A stretch of 64,000 nucleotides of DNA from JAAXQD01 sp963790095. GTDB taxonomy: Bacteria; Desulfobacterota; Desulfobacteria; Desulfobacterales; UBA11574. This document shows positions 8,534 to 16,339 of this stretch, one piece after another. Each line of letters starts with the position of its first letter. The stretch's first letter is position 1. A program made the translations under genes and the position numbers. The notes beneath the pieces were generated by a model that made no database searches, had not been told where the DNA came from, and saw only the letters and a list, made by a program, of their open reading frames with translations. The stretch covers positions 124,001 to 188,000 of the forward strand of contig CAWBNO010000020.1 of assembly GCA_963790095.1 (NCBI GenBank), given 5' to 3'.

Positions 8534-10237
8534 ATGCTCCGAGAACTCTCCATCAGAAACTTTGCCATCATCGACGACCTTCAGATATCCTTTTCAGAAG
8601 GGCTGGCCATCTTGAGTGGTGAAACCGGCGCCGGCAAATCCATCATCATCAATGCCGTCAATCTTCTCCTCGGCAGCCGAGCCACGGCAAAACTCATTCG
8701 TGCCGGTTATGAAACCGCAGAACTCGAAGCATTGTTTCAAATCAAAAAACACAGCCCCATCGCGAAAATTATGAAAGACAACGGGTATACTCCTGAAGAG
8801 GGGCTGTTGATCAGAAGGATTATTTCCCGAAAGGACCGGCACCGGATTTATATCAATGGACGTCTTACCACCATTGGGATACTGAATCTTATCACCGAAA
8901 ATCTGGCCAGCATATCCGGGCAGCACGCGCATCAGGGATTGTTAAAGGAAGACCAGCAACTGGCAATCATCGATCAATTTGGCGGGTTGACGCCTGTGCG
9001 TGAGAAAGTATCCGGGTGTTTTTATGAAATCCTTCCGCTGATTCGGAAATTGAATGACCTGAAGCATAAAAGAGACCGGGAGGCGGAACACATACAGCTG
9101 CTCGAATTCCAGCAAAAAGAGATCCGGCAAACATCGATAACACCCGGAGAAGATGCCGCCCTGGAACAGGAACGGACACGCCTGAAAAACAGCGGGGCAC
9201 TTTTCCAGGCGGTCCAGGGAAGCATCGAAATGCTTTATGATTCACAGGGCGCTGCTGTTGAAGGCCTTTTGGCTGTGAAGAAAGATCTTGAAAAGGCTTC
9301 GACCATTGATCCCGTGCTTGGGCCAAAGGCGGAGCGTATCGCTGAAGCTGCTTTTCATCTTGAAGATGTAGCGGATGAACTTAGAACATATTTGAAAAAC
9401 ATACAGATGGACGAAAGCCGTCTGGACACGGTTGAAGCACGACTTGACACCCTCGTTAAGCTGAAGCGTAAATACGGAAACTCCTTGGAGGCGGTGCTTT
9501 TGCGTCTTGAATCCATCGATCATGAGCTTTCGAAAATGGGAAATTTATCCGAGGAGATCGCCGACACTGAAAAAAAACTTTTTGAACTGCATGGGAGATT
9601 GACCGAACTGACCCATAAACTCTCTATGAATAGAAAAGAAACAGCAAAAACACTGGCTCAAAAAGTAGAAAAAGAACTGACCTCCCTTAAAATGCCTCAC
9701 ACAAAATTTGACATATCGTTTCGAACCCTGCCGGCAGATAAAGGTGCTGATCCGTATCTTACCATCAAAGGACAAGCTGTCTTTGAAACCGGGATCGACC
9801 AGGCAACCTTCCGGATTGCCCCGAATGTGGGGGAACCGCTGAAACCCCTTTCCAGCATTGTTTCAGGTGGCGAACTGTCGAGAGTGGTGCTTGCTTTAAA
9901 AGCCATACTGGCTGAAACGGAAGCGGTGGAAGCTATCGTGTTTGATGAAGTTGATGCGGGAATCGGGGGGAGTGTGGCCGAGGTTGTCGGCAAAAAACTT
10001 TCCGCTCTTGCCCGTCATCACCAGGTTATCTGTATCACCCATTTGCCTCAAATTGCCAAATTTGGGGATCATCATTTTAGGATTTCAAAGCAGGTTTCAG
10101 ATGGAAGAACCCGCACCACCATCGAACGACTCGGTGAAACAGAACGCGTAAAAGAGATCGCCCGGATGCTGGGAGGCGAAAAAATAACCCGCGCCACGCT
10201 GGATCATGCCCATGAGATGCTGGGCAAAAGAAACTAG
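8534..10237 (+). CDS. recN: DNA repair protein RecN
   Basis: A 567-residue SMC-like ATPase for double-strand break repair. Walker A GETGAGKS is at residues 29-36 near the N-terminus, followed by a long helical coiled-coil middle. The C-terminal half holds the ABC signature SIVSGGELSRVVLALKAIL and Walker B AIVFDEVDAGIGG. The full family length is present and the ends are conserved (MLRELSIRNFAIID). It is transcribed alone on the plus strand. The 270 bases upstream contain nothing recognisable and there is no strong Shine-Dalgarno. Confidence 0.95.
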   Translation: MLRELSIRNFAIIDDLQISFSEGLAILSGETGAGKSIIINAVNLLLGSRATAKLIRAGYETAELEALFQIKKHSPIAKIMKDNGYTPEEGLLIRRIISRKDRHRIYINGRLTTIGILNLITENLASISGQHAHQGLLKEDQQLAIIDQFGGLTPVREKVSGCFYEILPLIRKLNDLKHKRDREAEHIQLLEFQQKEIRQTSITPGEDAALEQERTRLKNSGALFQAVQGSIEMLYDSQGAAVEGLLAVKKDLEKASTIDPVLGPKAERIAEAAFHLEDVADELRTYLKNIQMDESRLDTVEARLDTLVKLKRKYGNSLEAVLLRLESIDHELSKMGNLSEEIADTEKKLFELHGRLTELTHKLSMNRKETAKTLAQKVEKELTSLKMPHTKFDISFRTLPADKGADPYLTIKGQAVFETGIDQATFRIAPNVGEPLKPLSSIVSGGELSRVVLALKAILAETEAVEAIVFDEVDAGIGGSVAEVVGKKLSALARHHQVICITHLPQIAKFGDHHFRISKQVSDGRTRTTIERLGETERVKEIARMLGGEKITRATLDHAHEMLGKRN

Positions 10238-10358
10238 ATTTTCGGGAATAATGCCGATTCAGGCATCATAAATTTCCAGGTGACAATTTAATCATATTCG
10301 AAGCTCGCCTCAAATTGAATTGTTCCAAAGAACAAAACTGCTTCAAAATTAGAATACC

Positions 10359-12545
10359 ATGACTTTCTACAGCATTCCACCTTTGTTGACGCTGATTTGC
10401 TTCTTCGCACTGGGGGCTTTGACGATTTTTCGCGGGGCAAGGACCCGGACTAATTTTCTTTTTTTTACCATCTGCGTACTCGGATCTTTTCTTTACTTTG
10501 ACATCCTTTTTGCCTTCAATGTCGAATCCGCGGAAACGGCGCTGTTTATCAGTCGTGCGGATCATTTTTTCATTGTCTACCTCTTCCCGGTATATGTCCA
10601 TTTTTTCCACGCCTATCTCAATATTTCCGGGCGAAAATGGCTGATAAGGGCCTCATATGTCTATTCATTTTTTCTCATGTGCGTTACGCCGACATCCCTT
10701 TATATTGCGTCCATGCAAAAACATTATTTTGGTTACTTCGCAAGGGGCGGTCCCCTCTATCCTTTCTTCGGCCTGGCCGGCCTCTTCGTGACCCTGTATG
10801 TTTTGATACTGATCCACAGGGCCATACAGCAGGAGCAACGCAGCGCCCACAAGAACAGGCTGAAGTACCTTTTTGCCGGATTTGGGATCATGGGCCTCAT
10901 GAACGGTCTGAATATCTTTACCATCCAGGGATATTCGGTGTATCCGCCCGGTAATTTAAGTTTTATTCCCCTGATTGTTTTTGCGGTAGGGCTTTTCAAG
11001 CACGACTTGCTGGACATGGGGATATTGATCAGAAAAAGCCTTATCTATTCGATTCTGACGGCGTTTTTGACATGTTTGTATGCCCTGCTCATTATTGTGG
11101 TCGACACCGTTTTCAAGGGATTTCATCTTTCGAATTCCATGTATTTCCCCATATTCTTTTTTATTCTCATTGCCTTTGTCTTCGGACCGTTAAAGTCGAA
11201 CGTGCAAAACCTTGTGGATGGTATTTTCTACAAAGGCAAATATGACTATCAGAAAACCATCAAACATGTGAGCCAGATGGTGGTGTCGGTGCTCGATTTT
11301 GACGCAATTGCAAAACTTTTGATGGATACGGTGACCGATACGATGCTGGTGGACCATTGCGCACTATTTTTGTCGGGAATCTCCGGGAAAAAATTCGTGA
11401 ATTTTGCAGTCCGCGGCAAACAGATGAGTTCTGATCAACCGCTTACATGGCGAGAGACCTCCGCCCTGGTGAGATGGATGCAGACACATCGCCAACCGGT
11501 TGTGAAAAACAGTTTGAAAAAGCAGACCCGAAAGACCATGTCCCCGGATGTGCTTTCGGATATGGAGGCGTTGAATGCCGAGATAGCGCTTCCCCTGATA
11601 TTCGAAGAGACGATAAAGGGATTCATTGTGCTGGGTGAAAAACGTTCCGGGGATCTTTTTATTCAGGAAGACGTTGATCTTCTTGAGACACTGTCCAGCC
11701 AGAGTGCCCTTGCCATTGAAAACGCCCGTTCCTATAGAGTCATCGATGACCTGAATAAAGATCTTGAAAAAAAGGTTGAGGAAAGGACCCGCGCCCTAAA
11801 AGAGGCTCTCTTTGAAAAGGAACGAACCCAAGAGCAGTTGATCCGTTCGGAAAGCCTGGCCGCCATCGGCCAATTGGTTGCGGGTGTTGCCCATGAACTC
11901 AACAACCCCCTGACAAGTGCCACCAGTCTGGTCCAGTCCGCCATCGAAGACATGGAACAATGGGATGGAAAAAATCCTCCGGACGAGGACTTGATCGATG
12001 ATCTTAGGTTTGTCGATGGGGAACTTGTCCGGGCAAGGTTGATTGTTTCAAGTCTTCTGGGACTTTCCAGACAAACCCAGACTTATTTGGAATTGGTGAG
12101 CATCAATTCCGTTGTCAAAGATGCTCTACGGATCATGTACAATCAATATAAACATTACGATCTTAAAATCGTTGAAAATTATGCCCCGGAGCTGCCGGAT
12201 ATCCAGGGGAATTTTGCAAATTTGGGCCAGGTGGCGCTGAATATCATCCACAATGCCATCCAGGCGGTGATGGACATGAAGGGGACGGTGTTTCTTTCTA
12301 CGGACTTTGATACCCATGCAAACCAGGTCGTTTTTTCGTGCAAAGATACCGGGCCCGGGATTCCTGTGTCCATAAGAAAGGATATTTTCAAACCTTTTTT
12401 CACCACCAAAGCCGTGGGGGAGGGAACCGGCCTCGGTCTGTATATCTGCCACGAAATTGTCCGAAAACATGGCGGCACATTAAAACTTGAAGACCCTGAC
12501 GGTCCGGGGGCATTGTTTGAGGTTCGGCTGCCTGCAGCGGGTTAG
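10359..12545 (+). CDS. Membrane sensor histidine kinase with 7TM-type input and GAF domains
   Basis: A 728-residue kinase. Residues about 1-280 contain eight or so hydrophobic helices resembling an N-terminal 7TM/PAS-less sensor. Residues about 300-450 match a GAF domain (LMDTVTDTMLVDHCALF to SQSALAIENARSYRVI), followed by a coiled coil. The H-box is VAGVAHELNNPLT (phospho-acceptor His512), the N-box NIIHNAIQAVMD, and the G-boxes DTGPGIP and GEGTGLGLYICHEIV. It phosphorylates an unidentified response regulator; none is encoded nearby, so it is an orphan kinase. The HELNNPL type resembles NtrB/ZraS kinases. The stop codon overlaps the first base of the R6 palindrome. Confidence 0.9.
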   Translation: MTFYSIPPLLTLICFFALGALTIFRGARTRTNFLFFTICVLGSFLYFDILFAFNVESAETALFISRADHFFIVYLFPVYVHFFHAYLNISGRKWLIRASYVYSFFLMCVTPTSLYIASMQKHYFGYFARGGPLYPFFGLAGLFVTLYVLILIHRAIQQEQRSAHKNRLKYLFAGFGIMGLMNGLNIFTIQGYSVYPPGNLSFIPLIVFAVGLFKHDLLDMGILIRKSLIYSILTAFLTCLYALLIIVVDTVFKGFHLSNSMYFPIFFFILIAFVFGPLKSNVQNLVDGIFYKGKYDYQKTIKHVSQMVVSVLDFDAIAKLLMDTVTDTMLVDHCALFLSGISGKKFVNFAVRGKQMSSDQPLTWRETSALVRWMQTHRQPVVKNSLKKQTRKTMSPDVLSDMEALNAEIALPLIFEETIKGFIVLGEKRSGDLFIQEDVDLLETLSSQSALAIENARSYRVIDDLNKDLEKKVEERTRALKEALFEKERTQEQLIRSESLAAIGQLVAGVAHELNNPLTSATSLVQSAIEDMEQWDGKNPPDEDLIDDLRFVDGELVRARLIVSSLLGLSRQTQTYLELVSINSVVKDALRIMYNQYKHYDLKIVENYAPELPDIQGNFANLGQVALNIIHNAIQAVMDMKGTVFLSTDFDTHANQVVFSCKDTGPGIPVSIRKDIFKPFFTTKAVGEGTGLGLYICHEIVRKHGGTLKLEDPDGPGALFEVRLPAAG

Positions 12546-12685
12546 TGTCCATCCACAAACGGCATCTTTCGGCCCTGGGCGGCGTTTTCGCTCTTTTGAA
12601 ATCCTCAAAATAGCACGCTATTCTTCCGGTTTCAAAATCGCTCAGACCTTGCCCCGAACCATATCTACCATTTGTGGATGGACAC
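12545..12685. repeat. R6 palindromic element (141 bp)
   Basis: The ends are inverted repeats: GTGTCCATCCACAAACGG on the left and CCATTTGTGGATGGACAC on the right. The interior also partly self-complements (ATAGCACGCTATT near the centre). It begins at the last base of the histidine kinase stop codon. It is a single copy in the window and non-coding. It could act as a bulky 3' hairpin or be a small non-autonomous element. Confidence 0.6.
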
Positions 12686-12829
12686 GCGCTAGAACCGGTT
12701 TGAAGTTCCTTAGTATTGGTTGTTGAACCTTGACAATTTAGTGAATATGATGGAAAAGATCATTGTCGATGTATATTTTAAAAAAATATAATACAGATTC
12801 TATGCTCAAGGATCTAAAGGAGTGTCAAG

Positions 12830-13075
12830 ATGCCAATATATGAATTCAAGTGCTTAAGATGTGAGGAATTTATCGAGCTGCTCGTCATGAATAAGGATGA
12901 AGAAATTGAACTCAAATGCCCAAAGTGCGCCAGCAAGGATCTCGAACGGGTTTTGAGCTCCACCAACTTCAGCATGGGCATTGGTTCCGGGACCGGCCAG
13001 GGCGCTAAATCCCAGACCAGAACCTGTGGAAGCGGTTCGTGCACCACTTACGAAATACCCGGTCACACACGATAA
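12830..13075 (+). CDS. FmdB-type zinc-ribbon protein
   Basis: An 81-residue protein beginning MPIYEFKCLRCEEF, the standard start of the FmdB/CxxC zinc-ribbon family. Two CxxC pairs (CLRC and CPKC) form the ribbon within residues 8-45, followed by a Gly/Ser/Thr-rich tail with two further Cys. The family is a putative regulatory protein of unknown target. An AAGGAG lies 8 bases before the ATG. The next small gene begins 22 bases after its stop. Confidence 0.88.
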   Translation: MPIYEFKCLRCEEFIELLVMNKDEEIELKCPKCASKDLERVLSSTNFSMGIGSGTGQGAKSQTRTCGSGSCTTYEIPGHTR

Positions 13076-13097
13076 ATGTTTTGCCCGAGATAATTTT

Positions 13098-13514
13098 ATG
13101 CTTGTACACGATGATATATTTTTCTGGCAGGGTTGGGGCGGAAAGCTAAAACTCGGTAGCGGGAAATGCAGGCTGCGCATCTATGATCTTAAAAAGGGAG
13201 ATAAAAAGGGCCTCATGCATTTAAGACCCATTATCGTCGTGGTGTCCGACGTTGAAGACAGTAAAATGTCAGTAAGAAGCTGCAGCAGTCACATCGCCAC
13301 CCTGGTTTCAAAGGAGTTCAATATCGATCCCCATCGAATGCTTTGGGTGGAGTATTATCCGCAACACCAATATGGGGTGGTTCCGTTACATGATATTCCC
13401 GAAAGATTTGATGCCGTTGAATTCGAATGGCACGGGGACAAGGCGATTCAACCCAAATATCGTGAATTAAAAGCACCGCTTCTGGACGAAGTTAAAAAAT
13501 TGATTTTTGCCTAA
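13098..13514 (+). CDS. Conserved-looking hypothetical protein, 138 residues
   Basis: I do not recognise this gene. The frame extends upstream to 12981 inside the FmdB gene, but the likely start is the ATG at 13098, giving MLVHDDIFFWQGWGG. The protein is soluble, mixed alpha/beta and rich in aromatic residues (FFWQGWGG, MLWVEYYPQHQYG, FDAVEFEWHG). It has Cys at CRLRIYD and SCSSH. It ends just before a strong intrinsic terminator, supporting a real transcription unit with the upstream zinc-ribbon gene. Function is unknown. Confidence 0.6.
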   Translation: MLVHDDIFFWQGWGGKLKLGSGKCRLRIYDLKKGDKKGLMHLRPIIVVVSDVEDSKMSVRSCSSHIATLVSKEFNIDPHRMLWVEYYPQHQYGVVPLHDIPERFDAVEFEWHGDKAIQPKYRELKAPLLDEVKKLIFA

Positions 13515-13516
13515 AA

Positions 13517-13548
13517 CCGGGCACTTTTAGCCCGGATCTGTATTTTTT
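13517..13548 (+). terminator. Rho-independent terminator after the 138-residue gene
   Basis: The stem CCGGGC/GCCCGG with a 7-base A/T-rich loop starts 3 bases after the stop codon. A short spacer and a T-run (TATTTTTT) follow. Confidence 0.75.
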
Positions 13549-13641
13549 AGCGCCAATTTTTACATTCTAAAATTCTTATTCCATATTTGCCATTCATACT
13601 GCTCGGGATCATATTCCCGACGCGTATGAAATTTTAGAATT

Positions 13642-13675
13642 CCTCTTTTTAGGGTAAAGGCAAACTAAAAAGAGG
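13642..13675 (+). promoter_or_regulatory. Hairpin masking the antiporter Shine-Dalgarno
   Basis: CCTCTTTTTAG (13642-13652) is an exact inverted repeat of CTAAAAAGAGG (13665-13675) with a 12-base loop. The second arm contains the Shine-Dalgarno AGAGG that lies 5 bases before the ATG of the antiporter gene. In the folded mRNA the ribosome site would be base-paired. A further imperfect inverted repeat (TTCTAAAATT / AATTTTAGAA) lies just upstream at about 13566-13640. Confidence 0.6.
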
Positions 13676-13680
13676 TAACC

Positions 13681-15166
13681 ATGGCTTTCAGCTTGGCGCT
13701 CATCATCATTTTGGGGTTAGGGGCGGATTATCTGTTTAAACGACTGCAGTTGCCCGGTCTGATCGGCATGCTCATCGTCGGGGTTCTGGTCGGCCCTTAT
13801 GTATTGAATTTTATGTCTCCTGAAATGATGAAGGTTTCAGGAGATTTCAGAAAAATAGCCCTGATCGTGATTTTGCTTCGGGCCGGATTTGAACTCCGCC
13901 GGGATGCCTTGAGACGGGTGGGACGCGCAGCGGTGATCATGAGCGCCGTGCCGGCTGTTTTTGAAATCGGCGGGGTGATGCTTGTTGCGCCTAAACTGCT
14001 AAATATAACCTATCTCGAAGCCGCCATTTTGGGTTCCATCTTGGGAGCGGTCTCTCCGGCTGTCGTTGTTCCCCTGATGATCGACTTTATGGATCGAGGG
14101 CGGGGGGCTAAAAAGGGAATCCCCACCCTGATCCTGGGCGCTTCTTCGTTGGACGATGTTTTTGTTATCGTCCTGTTTACCGTATTTTTAGGTATGTACG
14201 GTGGAGAGCAGGGCAATATTTTTCTCAAACTGGCTGAGATCCCGATTTCCATCACACTGGGGATTATCGTCGGAATCATTCCCGGATATTTTTTGTACCG
14301 TCTTTTTACAAAATATGACTGGCGTCCCCCTAAACGGACCATGATGGTCATGGGGGTGGCCATCGTTCTGACCTGGCTGGAATCAGTTTGTGAAGGGCAT
14401 GTGCCTGTGGCAAGCCTTCTGGGCGTTATGGCCATCGGGTTTGTCATTTTGGAAAAATCAGAGCCCATCGCACATATTATTTCTCAGAAACTAAAAAAAC
14501 TATGGATATTTGCAGAGCTTTTGCTCTTTGTTCTGGTGGGGGCCCAGGTGAACATTCATGTGGCCTGGAAAGCGGGACTGGCCGGGGCCTTGGTAATTTT
14601 CATCGGTCTTATCTTTAGGAGTGTCGGCACGTATGTGTCGCTCATCGGGACGCCTTTTGATTGGAAAGAAAAACTTATTTTGCGTGGTGGCGTACATTCC
14701 CAAAGCAACCGTCCAGGCCGCCATCGGGGCGGTTCCCCTTGCCGCCGGCGTCGCTTCGGGAGAGGTAATTCTGGCTGTCGCGGTTTTGTCCATTCTCCTA
14801 ACAGCGCCCATTGGGGCCATCGGCATTATGATTTTTGGTGAAAAAGTTCTGGATTACGGTGAACTCTCCATGTACAGGTTTAAAGAGCTGCGGGAAAAGC
14901 TGGCGCTTCCCCATGTGGGTGAAAGGGTCAGGAGCAAAGTCTCCGGATCTGTATGGAAGGTGATCGAGCAAAAAGAAGTGTGGCTGAAGAACCCCGCGGA
15001 ATCAGACGGTTCCGGAGGTGCTTCCAGGTTACTTCCTGCCATTTATTTGCGGTACTGGAGGGAAAGCAAAACCACAGAGGCCGGCAGAGGAAAAACGCTG
15101 TCGTATCATTACACCCAGAAAGACGCGTCATTTCAGGATCATTGGGAAATTCTCTTTGACTGGTAG
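13681..15166 (+). pseudogene. Monovalent cation:proton antiporter, one frameshift
   Basis: Two overlapping frames encode one antiporter of about 494 residues. Residues 1-333 come from the first frame (MAFSLALIIILGLGADYLF to PFDWKEKL). The rest come from the second (FCVVAYIPKATVQAAIGAVPLA to the end at 15166). One extra base at about 14675-14680 (AAACTTATTTTG) explains the break. There are about 12 hydrophobic helices of the Na+/H+ exchanger (CPA) fold, with the conserved ILGAVSPAVVVPLM and GASSLDDVFVIVLF segments, and a soluble tail of roughly 100 residues. The predicted role is Na+ or K+ for proton exchange at the inner membrane. A hairpin covers its Shine-Dalgarno. Confidence 0.82.
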
Positions 15167-15326
15167 CATCGAAGGCGTCGTAAAAAGTAAAAAGTTAAAG
15201 GTGAAAAGTCTATATGTTATGTAATATTGACCCTTACTGTACTAAATGGTGTCGTTTCACTTTTTACCATTTTATCAGTATTGATATTCAAATCTAAAAT
15301 ATAAACCGGACGAGGGGGAGGATATT

Positions 15327-15728
15327 ATGGCATGCAAAGTGATTCAAACAGATCGAGCGCCGGCGGCCATCGGGCCGTATTCTCAGGGGATCGCTGTGGC
15401 GCCCTGGCTTTTTGTAAGCGGGCAGCTTGGTATACAACCCGAGACCGGAGAACTGGTCGGTCCTGACTTTGTTCCCCAGGCCAGACAGGCACTGGAGAAC
15501 CTCCGGCAGGTGGTGCTGGCCGCAGGATGCGATCTGGACCATGTGGTTGCGGTGGATGTTTTTGTTATCGATTTGAACAGGTTTGCCGATTTCAACGAAA
15601 TATACACCGAATATTTTTCAGGACATCGCCCGGCCAGGGCCGTCGTGGAGGTCCGTGCGCTGCCCAAAGGCGCCTGCATCGAAATCAAGTGCATTGCATG
15701 CTACAATCCGGGAACGTCGACCACGTGA
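15327..15728 (+). CDS. ridA: RidA family enamine/imine deaminase
   Basis: A 133-residue YjgF/YER057c/UK114 protein. RidA hydrolyses reactive enamines such as 2-aminoacrylate made by PLP enzymes. The signature RPARAVVEVRALPKGACIEIKCIA carries the substrate-carboxylate Arg, and the N-terminal APAAIGPYSQGI and VSGQLGI motifs are present. A GGGGGAGG Shine-Dalgarno lies 7 bases before the ATG. Its last 28 bases overlap the end of the convergent YbaK-type gene. Confidence 0.92.
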   Translation: MACKVIQTDRAPAAIGPYSQGIAVAPWLFVSGQLGIQPETGELVGPDFVPQARQALENLRQVVLAAGCDLDHVVAVDVFVIDLNRFADFNEIYTEYFSGHRPARAVVEVRALPKGACIEIKCIACYNPGTSTT

Positions 15729-16189
15729 GTTTCATGTCCGGTCTTATCCAGAAATCGTTTGATATTATCCCGTGAAATAACCAGGGTGCTGGTGTTTACA
15801 AGGGGATGGAACTGAAAAGCGTCTGACGCCCATAAATCGGTATCTATAATGATTTCTATCGCTTGATCCATATCGTTCACGGCCGAAAAAATGGAGACGG
15901 ATCCGGGGTCCACACCCAGATGTTTTTTCAAGCGTTTCGGAGAGCCAAACCGCAATTTACTGCAGTTAAGAATTTTCGGGAGTGCTTTTAAATCGACCCG
16001 TTTTTCACCTCGGACAATAATCAAAAAGTGTTTTAATCCTTTTGTGTCGCGCAAAAAAAGACTTTTTGTTTTTGCCGCCGGCAGTGGCGGAACCAGTCGA
16101 TTGACGTCCTCCACCGTAAAAACCGGGGGATGATCGTGGCGTTCGTATTCTATCTGGTGATCGTCAAGAAATTTATAAATGTCGGCCAT
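15701..16189 (-). CDS. YbaK/EbsC-type aminoacyl-tRNA deacylase (ProX-like)
   Basis: A 162-residue protein of the YbaK/prolyl-tRNA editing superfamily, which clears mischarged Ala- or Cys-tRNA(Pro). The conserved Lys region KTKSLFLRDTKG and GEKRVDLKALPK are present, with family-like SPKRLKKHLGVDPGSVS. The start chosen is the ATG at 16189 (MADIYKFLDDHQIEYERHDHPP), with GGAG about 10 bases upstream; an upstream frame to 16273 adds an unlikely 28 residues. It is free-standing, not fused to ProRS. Which mischarged tRNA it edits is not determined. Confidence 0.85.
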   Translation of the reverse strand: MADIYKFLDDHQIEYERHDHPPVFTVEDVNRLVPPLPAAKTKSLFLRDTKGLKHFLIIVRGEKRVDLKALPKILNCSKLRFGSPKRLKKHLGVDPGSVSIFSAVNDMDQAIEIIIDTDLWASDAFQFHPLVNTSTLVISRDNIKRFLDKTGHETHVVDVPGL

Positions 16190-16339
16190 ATCACTTTGAC
16201 TCCTGTTTATTATGATTTTCAATCCCCAGTCCGCTGGTGGGAGTACGGCAGAGATTCCGTTAAAACGAACCATTATTTGAAAAAGCGCTATAGCACAAAA
16301 CGCCGGTCAATTCATCCAAAAAATGGGAGATGAACCTTT

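Noticed and set aside
10266..10610. A 114-codon minus-strand frame over the start of the histidine kinase
   Set aside because: It is antisense to the membrane domain and low in motif content; the kinase frame is secure.
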